Assembly (NCBI GenBank): GCA_947561585.1
Contig: CANNZV010000268.1
Coordinates: 381,035 to 445,034, forward strand
Source: Caprella mutica
Taxonomy: Eukaryota > Arthropoda > Malacostraca > Amphipoda > Caprellidae
Reading direction: 5' to 3'
DNA length: 64,000 bases
Part shown: piece after piece, positions 10,745-22,689 of the stretch
Layout: each line of letters starts with the position of its first letter
How positions within the stretch are numbered: the stretch's first letter is position 1
Program-made: the position numbers and the translations under genes
The notes under the pieces: model-generated
The model's database searches: none
Seen by the model: the letters and a program-made list of their open reading frames with translations, nothing else
What the model was told of the DNA's origin: nothing

Positions 10745-12223
10745 TACACAACCGGCCAAAAATCTGGGACAGTTCAGTATTATTTTATTTCTCCAGAAAA
10801 ATCAATGGGATTGAGACCAAACTTACACATATTGTATTTACCTTCTCTGTTGATACACTGTCTTAATTACTGTTCATTGTAAATAACAGAAAAAAAAGTT
10901 ATGACCATTTAAATTTTAAATCAATGTGGCCAAAACCGTGGGACAAAACAAAGAGTATTATTTATTCTGGACTGTAAAGTGGAGTTTTTAACTTTTTTAA
11001 GAACAATAATTATGAATAAGTCGAGTACATTACTGTATAGTCATTGCAACCGGTTCCATCATCGACATGACACCTAAAATTGATTGTTCTGTAAGAAAAA
11101 AATTATCAAACTTCATGAAAAGAATCATCCAATACAAGATAGCTTAGGACTTGAAGCAGTCAAAAAGTGCTGTCGGGAGAATTATAAAGTATTTCAAGGA
11201 TACTAGGAAAATTGAACCACCTAAGAAAAATTGCAGACCTCGAATAACTTCTCCTAGACAAGATAGAGTGATTAAGAGGATGGCACTGAACGATAGGTTT
11301 CAGACAGCTGCCAGCATTTCTTGTGAAGTACATGCCTCAAAAGAACAAGAAGCACAGATTAAGCTTTGCTCAAGATCATGTGTTGTGGGAAGATGACCAG
11401 TGGCAAAATATTTTTTTTCTGATGAAAGTAGGTTTAATGTGTTTCGATCTGACGGGAAGAAATTTCTAAGAAGGTTTGTTGGCAAAAGGTTGAATAAAAA
11501 TTGGTGAAGAAAACGGTTAAGTTTGGTGAGGTAGTGTAATGGTGTTCAGAATGATTTTTCGGCATAGAACAACTGATCTTGTCCGTCTAACCACCAGAGT
11601 TAATAGAACAATATAAAGGAACCTTTTGAGAGATCATTTCATCTAAATACTTCGAAATTTTGAGTGTGAAGCCCTATTTTCAAGCAGGAAATCGCCCCTT
11701 GCCACAATGCAAAGGATGTAATGGAATTTATGAAAAAGCAAAATGTGGATGTTTTGGATTGGCCTCATCAAATCCCGAACTATACCTTCCATTTTGTAGA
11801 AACTGTGTGAGGACCAGAAACCCTGTCAATACTAATTATTTTTTGGCTAAAAAATCAAGAAGAATGGGCAAAAGTTTCATGTGATGAATGTCGTGATCTC
11901 ATTCAATCTTGCAGTAGAAGGTGTGCTGCAGTGATAGAAAATAAAGTATTGTTTACCAGATATTGATTGAATATCATCAAACTTTTGTATTCTTTTGTTT
12001 CAATGCTGTTATATCAAATTATATTTGTTTTGTCCTCCAGTTTTGGCCACTTCAGTTTCAAAATAAAAATTTAAATGCTTATAACTTTTTTTCTGCAATT
12101 TTAAGACAGAGTATCAACATGAGAGGTAGTTATAATATGTGTAAGTCTGGTCTTAATCCCATTGAATGTTACAGAGAAATTTAAAAAATATTGAACTGTC
12201 CCAGATTTTTGGCCGGTAGTGTA
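10745..12223 (+). mobile_element. Complete, inactive Tc1-type transposon (1.48 kb) with IR/DR-like ends
   Basis: Terminal inverted repeats contain ACCGGCCAAAAATCTGGGAC at the left and its reverse complement at the right, with one mismatch over about 32 bp. The element is flanked by TA on each side (10743-10744 and 12224-12225). A second pair, related to the terminal motif, lies about 180 bp inward: GTGGCCAAAACCGTGGGAC near 10925 and its counterpart near 12035. This is the long inverted-repeat/direct-repeat layout of one Tc1 group. The interior carries a decayed transposase. Confidence 0.92.
11100..11965 (+). pseudogene. Degenerate Tc1 transposase
   Basis: Fragments in shifting frames match Tc1 transposase in order. 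There is an N-terminal paired-like helix-turn-helix (SKSAVGRIIKYFKDTRKIEP, then PRITSPRQDR), a catalytic-core piece FFSDESRFNVFRSDGKKF, a KTVKFGE piece, a piece around WPHQIPN that corresponds to the WP.SPDLNPIE region, and a C-terminal LIQSCSRRCAAVIENK. Several stops and frame changes show it cannot make an active enzyme. Within the family the DDE triad is expected, but it is not intact here. Confidence 0.88.
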
Positions 12224-12589
12224 TATTTCAACTTCATGGCTCAAAATCAAAATGCAGACATAACATTTTGGTTACCTGATGATGAAGTATGGAAATATTT
12301 AGCTACATGTGATTTACAAGCTATTTTCAGTGGACGGTTCATCACACATTATATTTTATAATTCTTAATAATATAAAGAACGAGATTAAATAATAAAACT
12401 GACCCTTCAGATCTTACTTTTCCTTTGATAAGATGTCAGATATTGTTGAGTGACATATATTTAGTACATACATAATAAACCTTTATAGTCAGCAAAATAT
12501 TTGAAATTATTACCAAATAGATATCCCATTTTGAATAACTTAATAAAAATTATGAATGAAATTGAATTATATGTTTTAATTTTATAATT
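12224..12589. other. Non-coding, no gene seen
   Basis: AT-rich flank of the Tc1 insertion; nothing recognisable. Confidence 0.5.
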
Positions 12590-12790
12590 AAACTAGCTAG
12601 GTAGTTAATAGTAGGACTGATTACCAAGAAACTAAATTAGCAAACAAGTACCTAGGAAGGTACCTGAATGAATAATAAATACCTAGTAAGGTGCCTAGAC
12701 ATTTACTAAATACCTAGTTAGGTACCTAGATAATTACTAGATACCTAGTTTGGTAGTCACATATTAATAAAATACCTTGTAACCACAGCT
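12590..12790. repeat. Degenerate repeat of TACCTAGTTAGG-like units
   Basis: Palindromic CCTAGG-like words recur irregularly every 25-35 bp (ACCTAGGAAGGTACCT, ACCTAGTAAGGTGCCT, ACCTAGTTAGGTACCT, ACCTAGTTTGGTAGTC). This is an old, diverged tandem array. Confidence 0.6.
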
Positions 12791-15488
12791 AGGTATGAAA
12801 AAATTCCAGTTCATCATCTCTAGAAATACTCTTAACAATATTGAAGTTAACTTTAATGAAGTTTAATTAGAATTAAAAATAAATCAAATTGAACTGCTAT
12901 GACAGTATATTTAAGTCTATCATTATTCTTTTGTCCATCAATATAATTAGATAATAGTCAACTATGTTAATGTTCTTATATCAGGACAAACAACCAGCAA
13001 TTTTGATTTAAATAAATAATGATGATTCAATAAGTAGTCTCAATTGATACCTTAAAATGACTGGATTGTGATGCATGGTGGTCAAAAGCTTTTTAAGGTA
13101 GTATAAATACATGGGCATTGAACACAACTTACTTCCCTAGGTATCAAGTCATAGTTTGAAGCAAACCAAACGAGTGTGCATCCTATTCAAAGATGTAAAT
13201 AGACATTATTTTTAAGGTCTATCAATTTATTTGAAAATTATCAATTAATATTTCTGATGAATGATTATAGTTAACAAATTGCGGGGTTAAATTTGCTGGC
13301 AAGTTAACAGTCGAGTACAAAGTTTGTTCCACATTTAAACAAATGGCCAAAGTCTTCAATCAATCGGAGACCAAGATATACATTTTGGCAAAAAATTCTA
13401 ACTTGTGGAATTGTTGAATCAGATTTAAAACATGCAAATCAAAAGAAAATCTAATTTCTGGTCAACTAGAATGGTTGACTCACGATTATTTGTAAGTAGT
13501 TACTAAGATATATTAAAATATTTTACTTTACAAGATTGTAAGCTAATATATTTCTTATTTTATTTAATAATTCAAAGACAAAAATTTGTCAATTAGCTAT
13601 ATCATAAGGAGCTTTCATCAGATATTTATAAATTCAGTTTTTTCTTTCATCCTAAAACAACAGCCCATGATTATGGTAAGGTTTAACATTAATTTGAAGT
13701 GATGAAACTTAAACAGAATTATAAAACGTGGCACGCACAATCTCAGCAGCAAAATTCTTTCAAGATTTGGGCCAGTTTTTATTTCAAGATAACCAAACTT
13801 TAATGAGAAATAGCATTCATTTTCAGCTTCAAGATGGAATAGGCGCTATTTCCTATTAAATTGTGGTTGTCCAGAAGAAAAAAACTACTAAAAATCTTGA
13901 AAGGAAATTGATGTTGAATCTATAGGCCACATGCGATCAGGTGATCCCTGGTTTCCATTCAAGAGAAAGGAGGATATATTGAATAACTATAGTAGGTTAT
14001 CAAATACAATGCATTTTTCCTTCAGTCTTCATACACCTAACTGAAAACTTAAATCTGTTCACACATGGCCAGGCCATCCTGTATAATAGATAGTATACTC
14101 ACCAATCTTATGGTACAGGTTGATCAGTACTTTCTTGAAATAAAACTTAACATGAGTGACCAGGAGTTTTGCTGTAAAGGCTTGACAATACTACCAGTGA
14201 TGTCTTATTTAGACTTATATGATACATCAAATACCTAACTCTTCATATGTCTTCGTTTCTAAGAAATATCTCAAATAAATCTCAAATTTGAACACCTCGT
14301 CTCTTTTCGAACCATACATCAATTACCAATAGCTACTGAACCGAAAGTGTAAATCAATGGTTTTAACATTCTGTTAACATTTTTTTCAAGGGAAAGCCTG
14401 TTTTCGGGTGCATGAATGAAATCAAATTACATTTTTAATCACCTTATATCCTCACAGTTGTGTTGGTAGCTTATGAGAACAACAAACAAAATTAAGTATA
14501 CTTTAGCTACAGTTACATATAGAATGCAACTTTACAGTTGCATAAAGATTGATAATTTAAATTAGGAAATGAATGCCATTTGAAACTATAAAATTGAATA
14601 GCATCTCCCTTATCCGAATATCTTCAGAAATGATGATTCTGATCAAAAATTGAATACATTAATTTATAGCCATTTAGTTAGTAATTTTTCCATAATATTT
14701 TAGTAGTAACACGTTGACTACATATTGGTACGTATTTGTACCACTATGTACATCACAGAGACAAAGTGGTAGGTACAGATATGCGTCATTCACTATTTAT
14801 AATCCGAATTAAATTGCAACAATGTGAATTACTATTATATCACACTTTTTAAAATACAGATGAGGTCTGTATGCTCCTCTCACTTTTGTGGAGCACATGA
14901 CAAAGAAGTAATAATTTAAACTTGGACATTTTGGAAACATTAGTAGGACAAGACTGTGTTTTGAGCATACGTAGTAGTCAAGATGGTAAGAATAACTCCA
15001 CGTTATCATTCTTGGAAGCACCCTGATTATATCTAATAGGCAGATCTCATGCAGCTTCTACTGTACTTGGCCCAGTTTGCATAAAATAGTAAAGGATGGT
15101 TGAACTTTGGGTCTGGCAAGTCCGTTTCATTTGAGCATGGGAATTATGTCTTCACATTGCATTATGGAGGAATTATAGTTAAGTAATCCAGATTACAGCT
15201 GTTTGTTAGTAATTACTTGAATAAAAAGCACACTTTCTACTTCAAAACATATATATTTGTTAACCAATAACAACATAGTAGTTTTGTGAACTCTAAAAAA
15301 TTATAGGGAAGAACCTAAGATATACAAGTTAGCTATACCTTAGGCTAGTGGTTTTCAAAGTTATGGTACTCTAAATAGTTAAAGGCACACTCAATACTAA
15401 ATAGGATCAATAGATCATGATTGAGTTAATTATTTAACAATCACTGCTTTAGGCTCTTCCAATACACAATTTATTAGGGGTTCAACAA
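12791..15488. other. Non-coding, no gene seen
   Basis: About 2.7 kb of AT-rich sequence. Open frames are short and lack protein character. No RNA gene, TIR element or tandem array was recognised. Confidence 0.45.
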
Positions 15489-15600
15489 ATGCTTTGACAA
15501 TATTGCTGCCAGCAAAAAGAATATAAATTCAAGGTACTGGAAGAAGCAGTCAGAAAGCAAAGTGGGTCCATGAACAAAGTCGCCTACCACTGTTAATGAT
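15489..15600 (+). repeat. SINE-like interspersed repeat, copy C (3'-truncated)
   Basis: Contains GGAAGAAGCAGTCAGAAAGC followed by GGTCCATGAACAAAGTCGCC, as in copies B and D. Similarity fades after about 15600. Confidence 0.6.
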
Positions 15601-16807
15601 AATGTTTGTAAATGCATAAGAGATAATAGAAACTTTTACAAACATGGTTTAAACCACTTGTTATTTTGTTTGTTTTTGAAATCCACCCTAGAGCTGATAT
15701 TGGTAAATAGAAAGTTGATTTTTCTTTTATGTGTACATACATGACACAAAATTACTCTCAGCTACTATCAGAGCTATAATGCAGGGCGGATATAAATACC
15801 CTTCAGAATGCTGCATAACTAAGTGATGGAAAATGTTACCCCTGAATGATTAAAGATCTCAATATTTCCACATAAAATAACCAGATAAGGAGAGCAGAGT
15901 AAATCTGAGGAATTTTTATCCTTTTCATTCCAAGAATCACCAACAAGCGTAAAGTCACTTGTTTTCCGGCAAGACAAATACGATCGACCACATAAATTTT
16001 GAAATTGAAATGAATTGCATATAAGATGATGATAGAATATAAATCTCCATGAAATGAAAAAAACTAATTCTTTTGAATAAAATAATCACTCATGTGGAAG
16101 TGAGAACTACATGCATCCTCTTGTGTAACAATCTAACCGTCATTAAAGATTGAAATCCAAAATGGAAATATCCGCTATTTTATTGAGAATATCTTCAAAT
16201 TTTTATAGATATATCTTCTACATTTAAAAGATGCTTACAATCAATGTAAGTAATCATGTGTTCTTTCCATTGGTGTAATTAGATTTTAGAATTTAATTTT
16301 AGATCAGCATCTTATGTGGGTGCGCAAAATGTAAATTCATGTCGAAAATATTTCATACTGCAGAACACAAAATCAAACTACATATGACACTGTAGAATGT
16401 AAATTTATAACCGATACCTTCCGGACTATATCTCTCGATTCATTCAATTGTGACCATATCTGTTACTGCTAAATGCATTTCTTCCATTTAAGACAACTTG
16501 ACAAAATGAAGTTAATCCATGTTTTACAGTGTGGCAAACAGTGAGCCAAAAAAATTACACTATATTTTGCCCCATATAGGTCAATTTTCACATCTAGATT
16601 AAGAGAGCAACTTAGAAACTAGTATAAGATTTTAAGCTAGCCAAATATAATTGAAAACTTGAATGTAAAAATTCATAGCTCTATAGTAGGTCTTACTTAC
16701 TTACTACAACATTATGAAATATGGAAGGCAGCGAGATGCAGAGGGTAAGTTTGCTATGCAATTTGAGGCGTAAATATTTTTTTATGAAATACTTTGTCAA
16801 TATGAAC
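15601..16807. other. Non-coding, no gene seen
   Basis: AT-rich, no recognisable feature. Confidence 0.45.
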
Positions 16808-17313
16808 CAGGATACAGTAACATATCGGGTATGATAAGCAGCTGATCGAATCTAGTTTGACGTGACCACCGGATGACTGTAAATGGCGACACTGACCACA
16901 CTTTGAAATATGGGAAAACCTACTTAAACTTACCAACTAGGCATTGGTTAAAGTGTATTTCTATTATTCTTTTCCTTAATTGTAATTCATAGGAATTACA
17001 ATTTAGTAGTTAACTAGTACTAGTTTAGGCTCCTAGGTAGCATTTGTTTAAGGCACTATTTTTATAGATAAGTTAAAGAAATGAACAATAAAAACACACC
17101 TGAATTATATATTCAACTTTGAGGTTCAATCACCATTTTCAGTTTTCTTTTGCACAAAACCCTTGTAAAATTACTTTAAACCTCTCTATATTAACATGCA
17201 AATACGAGGAATTATGAGTCGCTCGGTTACAAACGAGGAATGTGTTTTTGTGGTGACGTAATATTTTTGCGTCGTCTACAAGTCACTATACCCGTTTATG
17301 TTCCTGTATCCTG
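16808..17313. mobile_element. hAT-like non-autonomous element, copy 1 (506 bp)
   Basis: Starts CAGGATACAGTAACATA and ends TATGTTCCTGTATCCTG, imperfect inverted repeats. The 8-bp flanks ATATGAAC and ATATGAAA match at seven positions. Internal landmarks shared with the other copies: GAATCTAGTTTGACGTGACC, GGGAAAACCTACTTAAACTT, ATTAACATGCAAATACGAGG and TTTTTGCGTCGTCTAC. An 8-bp duplication plus a CAGG-type terminus is typical of hAT elements. Confidence 0.88.
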
Positions 17314-18079
17314 ATATGAAAATAATAGGGAGAACAGTATCTCAATTACTGGTTGGGTATAATCTTAAAGGATACTACAAGCATATGAGAAACAGGTGAC
17401 CCTTTGCAGATCGAAGACTACAAAGGTGGAAAAAATACTAGTACAAGCCATTACTAAGATCTGATGCATAAAATAACAACAATTAAAATGAATGATCGAT
17501 AAATCAACTTCCAATTCCATCCAAAGACAGATGCAAATCATTGATCCACTCTTACTTGATCAAATCATAGGACCTTAGATGAGATCTGAATTCCTCATAT
17601 GAGAACCAAATATCTCAAAAGATCTAAAAATTGGAAGAATTTATCAGATGATGATTTTCATTAGGATCTCAAAAGTACTAATGCTTTCTTCTAATTCTAT
17701 CATTCTTCCAACATCAGAAAGTAAGAAAACTGTTGCAACATTTTTAGCCAGTAACAAGTTCTGATATCAAATCTTGGTAAGTGTCAATAGCACGATCGCT
17801 GCCTTATCTTAAAATTTGGCAACAAATGTGTCGGACATCCAGTATATCTCCTCGACACTGAAGATGAGAAAATGTAACTGTTTCTGCTTTTCTTCGGTTT
17901 CGCTCTTCACCCTTTCCTGACAAGGTAAGTTTCGTAATATTCCTAAATAACTTTTATAAAGTCCCCTCCACTCTAAATCAAAATTTCTTTGTAATTGCTT
18001 TAAATATGTAGAACTAAGGTAATAGAATTAGCTTATAAGCACTCATTAACAGAAAATGATTGGATAAAGTAATCAGCCT
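17314..18079. other. Non-coding, no gene seen
   Basis: No feature recognised between the hAT-like element and the hAT transposase relic. Confidence 0.45.
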
Positions 18080-18440
18080 ACTTCCAAGTTACAGTCCGTA
18101 GCCAGCCACATCAGCAAGCCAAGCCCAATGACGTGTTTCTTCAGAATGAGGAGGAGCCTGTCGTGTTGACCAACCTGTAGGGGGAGGGCGATAATGTGGT
18201 AGAAAATTGGGGTGCCATTGTCGGCACAGAAATCCTGAAAATCTCCCTGGCTAACAACTCCAAGGACCACAAGTCATTAAATGATGCAACACTCCCCTGC
18301 CTCAGCTGAAAGGTCTTTCAGCTTTGGCTATTTGACATATAGAGTGAGGCTAAAGAAAGCCAGACTTACTGACCAATGCCAACTTTGAGAACCTGACCAT
18401 CATGGAGGGTAATTTAAATTTGGTATATAGAGTGGGAGAG
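18080..18440 (+). pseudogene. hAT transposase relic (C-terminal dimerisation region)
   Basis: Plus-strand fragments read DVFLQNEEEPVVLTNL, stop, GEGDNVVENWGAIVGTEILK. After a frame change, SPASAERSFSFGYLTYRVRL and KKARLTDQ follow at 18294-18390, then NLTIMEGNLNLV after another shift. The PASAERSFS word followed by a Leu/Arg-rich stretch and RLT is the hallmark of the hAT family C-terminal dimerisation domain. The in-frame TAG and the shifts make it a pseudogene. The opposite strand is also open over 65 codons but has no family resemblance. Confidence 0.65.
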
Positions 18441-19210
18441 AGGGGGCTGACATAATTAGAAGAGTGAAGTGTAAGTATTAATATTTATTAAATAATTAGT
18501 ATCATATTATTGAAATTGTTTAATGAAATTTCTGCTATGATTGACAGTTTGGACAGTCACTGGTCAGCTGGAGACTTCCAAAGGAAAAAATTGAAGTAAG
18601 AATATATTACTGGCAACTTTTTGGGATGATATTAACATACAATTTATTAACATGTAAATAACAAATTAAGTACTCATAAAATAGACTCAAATGATTCACA
18701 TGCATTAAACATAAGAGCAAAATCATTTTTTCAAGTTTAGAATATCTTAAATGTTGCGCCCTGGGTCCACCGAATTTCGAAACAAGTTCAATCTCCCATT
18801 ACAGTGGCCACTTTCCGGTCATACTTAGGATCATGGAATTTTGGAAAAATGCTCAGCTCACAGTTTGCCACCCTCTGAAATATATATCCCTTCAGCAAAA
18901 ATATGGAAGGGGAAAAAACTTAGCTTGACAGCAGTTGCACACATTTTCGCAGTTATGAAAGCATAAGAGTTGATAATCATTAAAAACTGAGCGCACATGC
19001 ACCATATTGTGAGTATGCGTTATTTGTGATATATGTGCCATCCTCACAGGATGGCAAAGTAGATAAAATTATTTTAAATAAATGTTCTTAAATTGGATTT
19101 TTTAAATATAATGACATTTGATTATATAATTAATGTCCTTCGAGATAGATTTATGAACAAGGTAGAAAATATTTGACCACCAAACGCTTCTTGCACAGAT
19201 ACTGATCATG
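18441..19210. other. Non-coding, no gene seen
   Basis: AT-rich, nothing recognisable. Confidence 0.45.
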
Positions 19211-19310
19211 AGCAGTGGTGAGATTTTAGGATTTTCACCGGTTTTCACGAACCGGTTCCAAAAATTAAAAAGTTGGCAGAAACGCTAGAACTGGTTCCTG
19301 GATTGCATAT
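19211..19310 (+). mobile_element. Possible hAT-type terminal fragment
   Basis: CAGTGGTGAGATTTTAGGAT followed by inverted ACCGGTT words (TTTTCACCGGTTTTCACGAA then CCGGTTCC). Some hAT families begin CAGTGGTG. No matching right end was found, so this is a weak call. Confidence 0.3.
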
Positions 19311-19639
19311 TTTGAGTGACACATACATAATCATTTGAATAAAAACTCATAATTTTTCAAATAGTTGATTGAACACAGTCTTACATATGCTCATCAATGC
19401 AGACTGTGCGTAAGCACACTTTCATTCTTGGACAGCGTATTGAAAATGCGTCAAACTTGGTAAAGAAAGCAGTACAAAAGAGATAAGTTTGATACTGCAG
19501 ATATTGTACTACAATGAACAAACAATACGTCATTTTATTTACCTATGTATGTTCTAAATAGTAATAAGACCCCTTGTGAGTATGTTACACTGATTTACCA
19601 ACAGCTATAATTGGTCCACAAGTCAGTGATGGGGTATAA

Positions 19640-20530
19640 GGAATTCACACCAATTTGGGCAAACTGGTTGCTATACAGTTTACATGCCACCATTGACAAT
19701 GGGTGATATTATTACTAGGATGGATTACCAGAAGATTTGCTTTTGGCTGGATAAATTTAAACCTGTGTCCTCCATCCGGTGCCACCAGTAGCCTGATATC
19801 ATTTTGTCTTCCTCCCTTTGTCTTAAATAATAACATAACTAATTGAAATGATTTAAATATGTAATTATGACTGTTTACATATATAATTACTGTATATAAT
19901 TAGATGTATTAAACATGTTATAAGAATTTTTCAGACAAGAAGCTAATGTGAAGAATTGATTAAATATATGCGTGGTTTTGGATGACACAATGATGACTTG
20001 TGCGGGAGCATATGCAATGTCTTCCTTTATAGTCAAATGGAAATGGCCACCCTTATTTGGTGCTACGAAAATCTCATTTTCATATAGCAAGATGTCAAAC
20101 TGAATATACAAAAAAATATACTCTCAATATGCAACATTTTTCCCTGTCTCAGGGAAACAAATCTGAGGAAAAAATAATTAAAATTTTAATTCTCCAAGAG
20201 GTATCTTATATTAATTCCTAAGTTACCATCAATTCAGTTGAAATAATGAATTTGCTTCTGAGAGTAACTCTTTATCTCAAATTAAAATCTCGGCGACTCA
20301 GGAGATGAAAGTCGCATTATGCAGAGTGGGCACAGATTTATAACCTTGTGGAGAGAATATATATCATATAATTGAAATGGAAGCTTAAGCTACATTTATG
20401 ATTTATTGAATGATAGATTCCTTCACAATTGAAGATTAAAGTTAACAATTTATTCCCGTAAAGCTGCAAAGTAATGCTGATATCGCCAATTGCAGGAGCT
20501 GGATTCCATGGAATCAAAATGGTTTCCAAG
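19640..20530 (-). pseudogene. Two or three candidate exons of an unrecognised beta-rich protein, or a decayed remnant
   Basis: Three minus-strand segments have protein-like composition and plausible acceptors. At 20440-20514, after AAAATAAG: DSLETILIPWNPAPAIGDIS. At 19990-20102, after a good acceptor TTTGTATATTCAG: FDILLYENEIFVAPNKGGHF. At 19730-19815, after TTATTTAAG: TKGGRQNDIRLLVAPDGGHR, ending at a donor GTAATC. The second and third share a VAP-G-GG-H/F pattern. Donors of the first two are weak, and no start or terminal exon was found. It could be part of a gene, a gene relic or an unknown transposon protein. Confidence 0.3.
20105..20335. repeat. Dispersed repeat unit, paired with 23345-23640
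   Basis: Shared words in the same order: TATGCAACATTTTTCC / TATGTAACATTTTTCC, then TTAATTCCTA-GTTACCAT, then GAGAGTAA-TCT-ATCTCAA-T-AAATCTC, and GCAGAGTGG at the end. Family identity unknown. Confidence 0.55.
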
Positions 20531-20623
20531 GAATCACCTTATTTTGAATTCTGTTAAAAGTAGAATATGTGTAATTGTTATAATAGACAGAGTAAAATTC
20601 TAAATTAATGATTGTTTGCAAAG

Positions 20624-21060
20624 GGGACTTCTCATTAGTCTGACGCGCCCCATTAGTCGGACCCCCATTAGTTCATCTTTCTGTGTTATTTTTATTTTTA
20701 TTTTTGATTAAAATAAAAAATATGATTGAATAGGTATACTTAATTAATAACTAATTTAAATAATAAATAAATTTTTCATTTCTTTCATTTTAAAAATTTT
20801 ATATTACTCTTTTATTTTACTTTATTTCTAATAGTAATTTATGATGCAATCCATTACTTTATTTCGTCATTTAATGTAGTTTGTTGTATCCGCTAGATTG
20901 TTGTACTGCATACTTCATGATTGTTTAATGACCTGGCAGGGGGGTTCGGAAAGGCAGCACACTCCCCGATATACATATATTTTATGTTAAATCAGTAATA
21001 ATCTACAAAAGTATCGGACTAATGGGGCGTCGGACTAATGAATAGTAAAGAAAATGTCCC
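20624..21060. mobile_element. TIR element with CATTAGTC inverted ends (437 bp)
   Basis: The left end reads GGGACTTCTCATTAGTCTGA then CGCGCCCCATTAGTCGGAC. The right end is the inverse, TCGGACTAATGGGGC then GTCGGACTAATG, ending in TGTCCC. The interior holds a copy of another dispersed repeat (GTAGTTTGTTGTATCCGCTA at about 20877). No transposase is visible. Superfamily uncertain. Confidence 0.65.
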
Positions 21061-21442
21061 ATATTCTGCAGACTGGTTGAACCTGCAACACTTACCTAAA
21101 ATTACCTGAAGATATTAATAAATGACTTGATAATAAAGTATTTAATCCCCAGTTTACGTGTTAGTTAGAATCACACTTTACATATGAAAATTATCTAAAA
21201 AAAGAAACATGGAAAGTATAATGAATTCTTATTTAGAAATCAAGTTTCAGAATGTGGTAGGTCACCATAGGTGGTTGATAAATTGACTTGAACTTTCACT
21301 CAAATAGGTTTACAGCCTCACACATATCTCTGCATCATTTCAAATTTTAAAGTTATTATAACCTTATCACTATTGAACATAATTTTCTAATCAGCATTGA
21401 AACAATAAGAAAATTTAAGAGAGGATTAATCTATAAGGGTAA

Positions 21443-21690
21443 AACATCTGCTTTGACCATATCATTGATCATATTGCTGATGTCAAAAGGAAAATAAATA
21501 CAAAAGACTGGAAGAAGCTGTCAGAAAGAAAAGTTTCTCCATGAACAGAGTCGCAAACCGCCGTCAGTGACAATACTCGTGGATGCAGAAAAGTTAATCA
21601 GTGAATGCAGTCTCTTACCTAGGAGTGTGACAAAAAGTAACACAAGCACCAAGAATTCACTCATGGGCAGAAGAGGAAAATGAAGCCAAC
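21443..21690 (+). repeat. SINE-like interspersed repeat, copy D
   Basis: Starts AACATCTGCTTTGACC; contains GGAAGAAGCTGTCAGAAAGA, TCCATGAACAGAGTCGC, GTGGATGCAGAAAAG and CTTACCTAGGAGTGTGAC; ends GAAGAGGAAAATGAAG. Near full-length. Confidence 0.7.
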
Positions 21691-21734
21691 TTAACAAAAA
21701 AATCTAAAACCTCATAGTTGAAGAACATAAGCCA

Positions 21735-21850
21735 GAGTGTATTTTATGGTAAATTCCACTGACTTGTCAGTAGAATTTTGCCCCCTTTGAAATAATGCTC
21801 TAGCAAAGTTGTTGGATTCATATCTACTATTTATTCCTATGTTACCATCA
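21735..21850. repeat. Dispersed repeat fragment, paired with 22921-23035
   Basis: GGTAAATTCCACTGACTTGT against GGTAAATTCCAACAACTTGT, and TTATTCCTATGTTAC in both at the same spacing. Part of the same mosaic as the 20.1/23.4-kb pair. Confidence 0.5.
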
Positions 21851-22103
21851 ACATATTAGTGTGTTTTTACAGCTATTTGAAAAGTCAGTGGGTTTTTGTT
21901 GTCTAAATACAGACTGGAGCATAACCCTAGCACTATCTGCCAAAACTGCAAATAAAGTAAAAAAAATTATGAAAATTTTAAGAACTACACAATCCAAATT
22001 ACAACATTTGGGGGACCAAGAGACGCAACACCCTCCCTTCCATACACCACAAACAGTTTCGGGATAAGAGCCCTTGGGGGTTCTATTATTAAACTAGTTT
22101 TAA

Positions 22104-22684
22104 AGGTCCTCTCCAGGCTCCGGGAAAAAAATGAGTTTATTACATAATATTTTAGAACTAAAGTTTACTATCATTATCCCGCAAACCGCATACAATTCGG
22201 TTCAGTATTTATTTTATTATTTGCTTTTAAAGTTTTTTAATACTCTGTTAGCAACAATCGAGCGAATCTCCAACCTGACGCTGAGAAAGAAGATTGTACA
22301 CTCTTTGTTTTGTTTTCAAATTTAGATTTTCAAACAAACAATGTGTTTTTGACCTTCTTTTAAGATATTAATTGTTTCTAAAAGTATATAAACGTTTCTA
22401 TAATACGTTTATCCAAATTTAAACTGTTAAACGAATATAAATAGATTTATTAAACCAAATACCTAGTTGACAATCAAAACAAATGGTGTACATTCTTCTT
22501 CTTCAGAATGAAAATTAGAAAGTCGGAAGTAAAGTAGGTTTTGTAGAGTTTGGATTATAACAATCTTTAAAAGCATATAATAATTAAAAATATGCTATCA
22601 AATTTGATGAGGTTTTCAGTTAAATAATAAGAAACATTAGCTTCGTTGATTTAAGCAATAAAAAAATTTGCTTGGAGGGGACCT
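22104..22684. mobile_element. TTAA-flanked MITE, copy 1 (581 bp)
   Basis: Ends AGGTCCTCTCCAGGC and GCTTGGAGGGGACCT are inverted repeats. TTAA lies immediately outside on both sides, within TTTAAA. A second copy lies at 27974-28575 inside a hAT-like element, where the empty-site sequence is known from other copies. TTAA target choice suggests piggyBac-type mobilisation, but TTTAAA duplication cannot be excluded. Confidence 0.75.
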
Positions 22685-22689
22685 TTAAA

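Noticed and set aside
10410..10866. Two plus-strand frames of 67-81 codons
   Set aside because: They overlap the Tc1 end or AT-rich flank and have no protein-like features.
18073..18270. Minus-strand 65-codon frame (DFCADNGTPIFYHIIALP)
   Set aside because: The plus strand of the same stretch reads into a hAT transposase C-terminal motif, which explains the base composition better.
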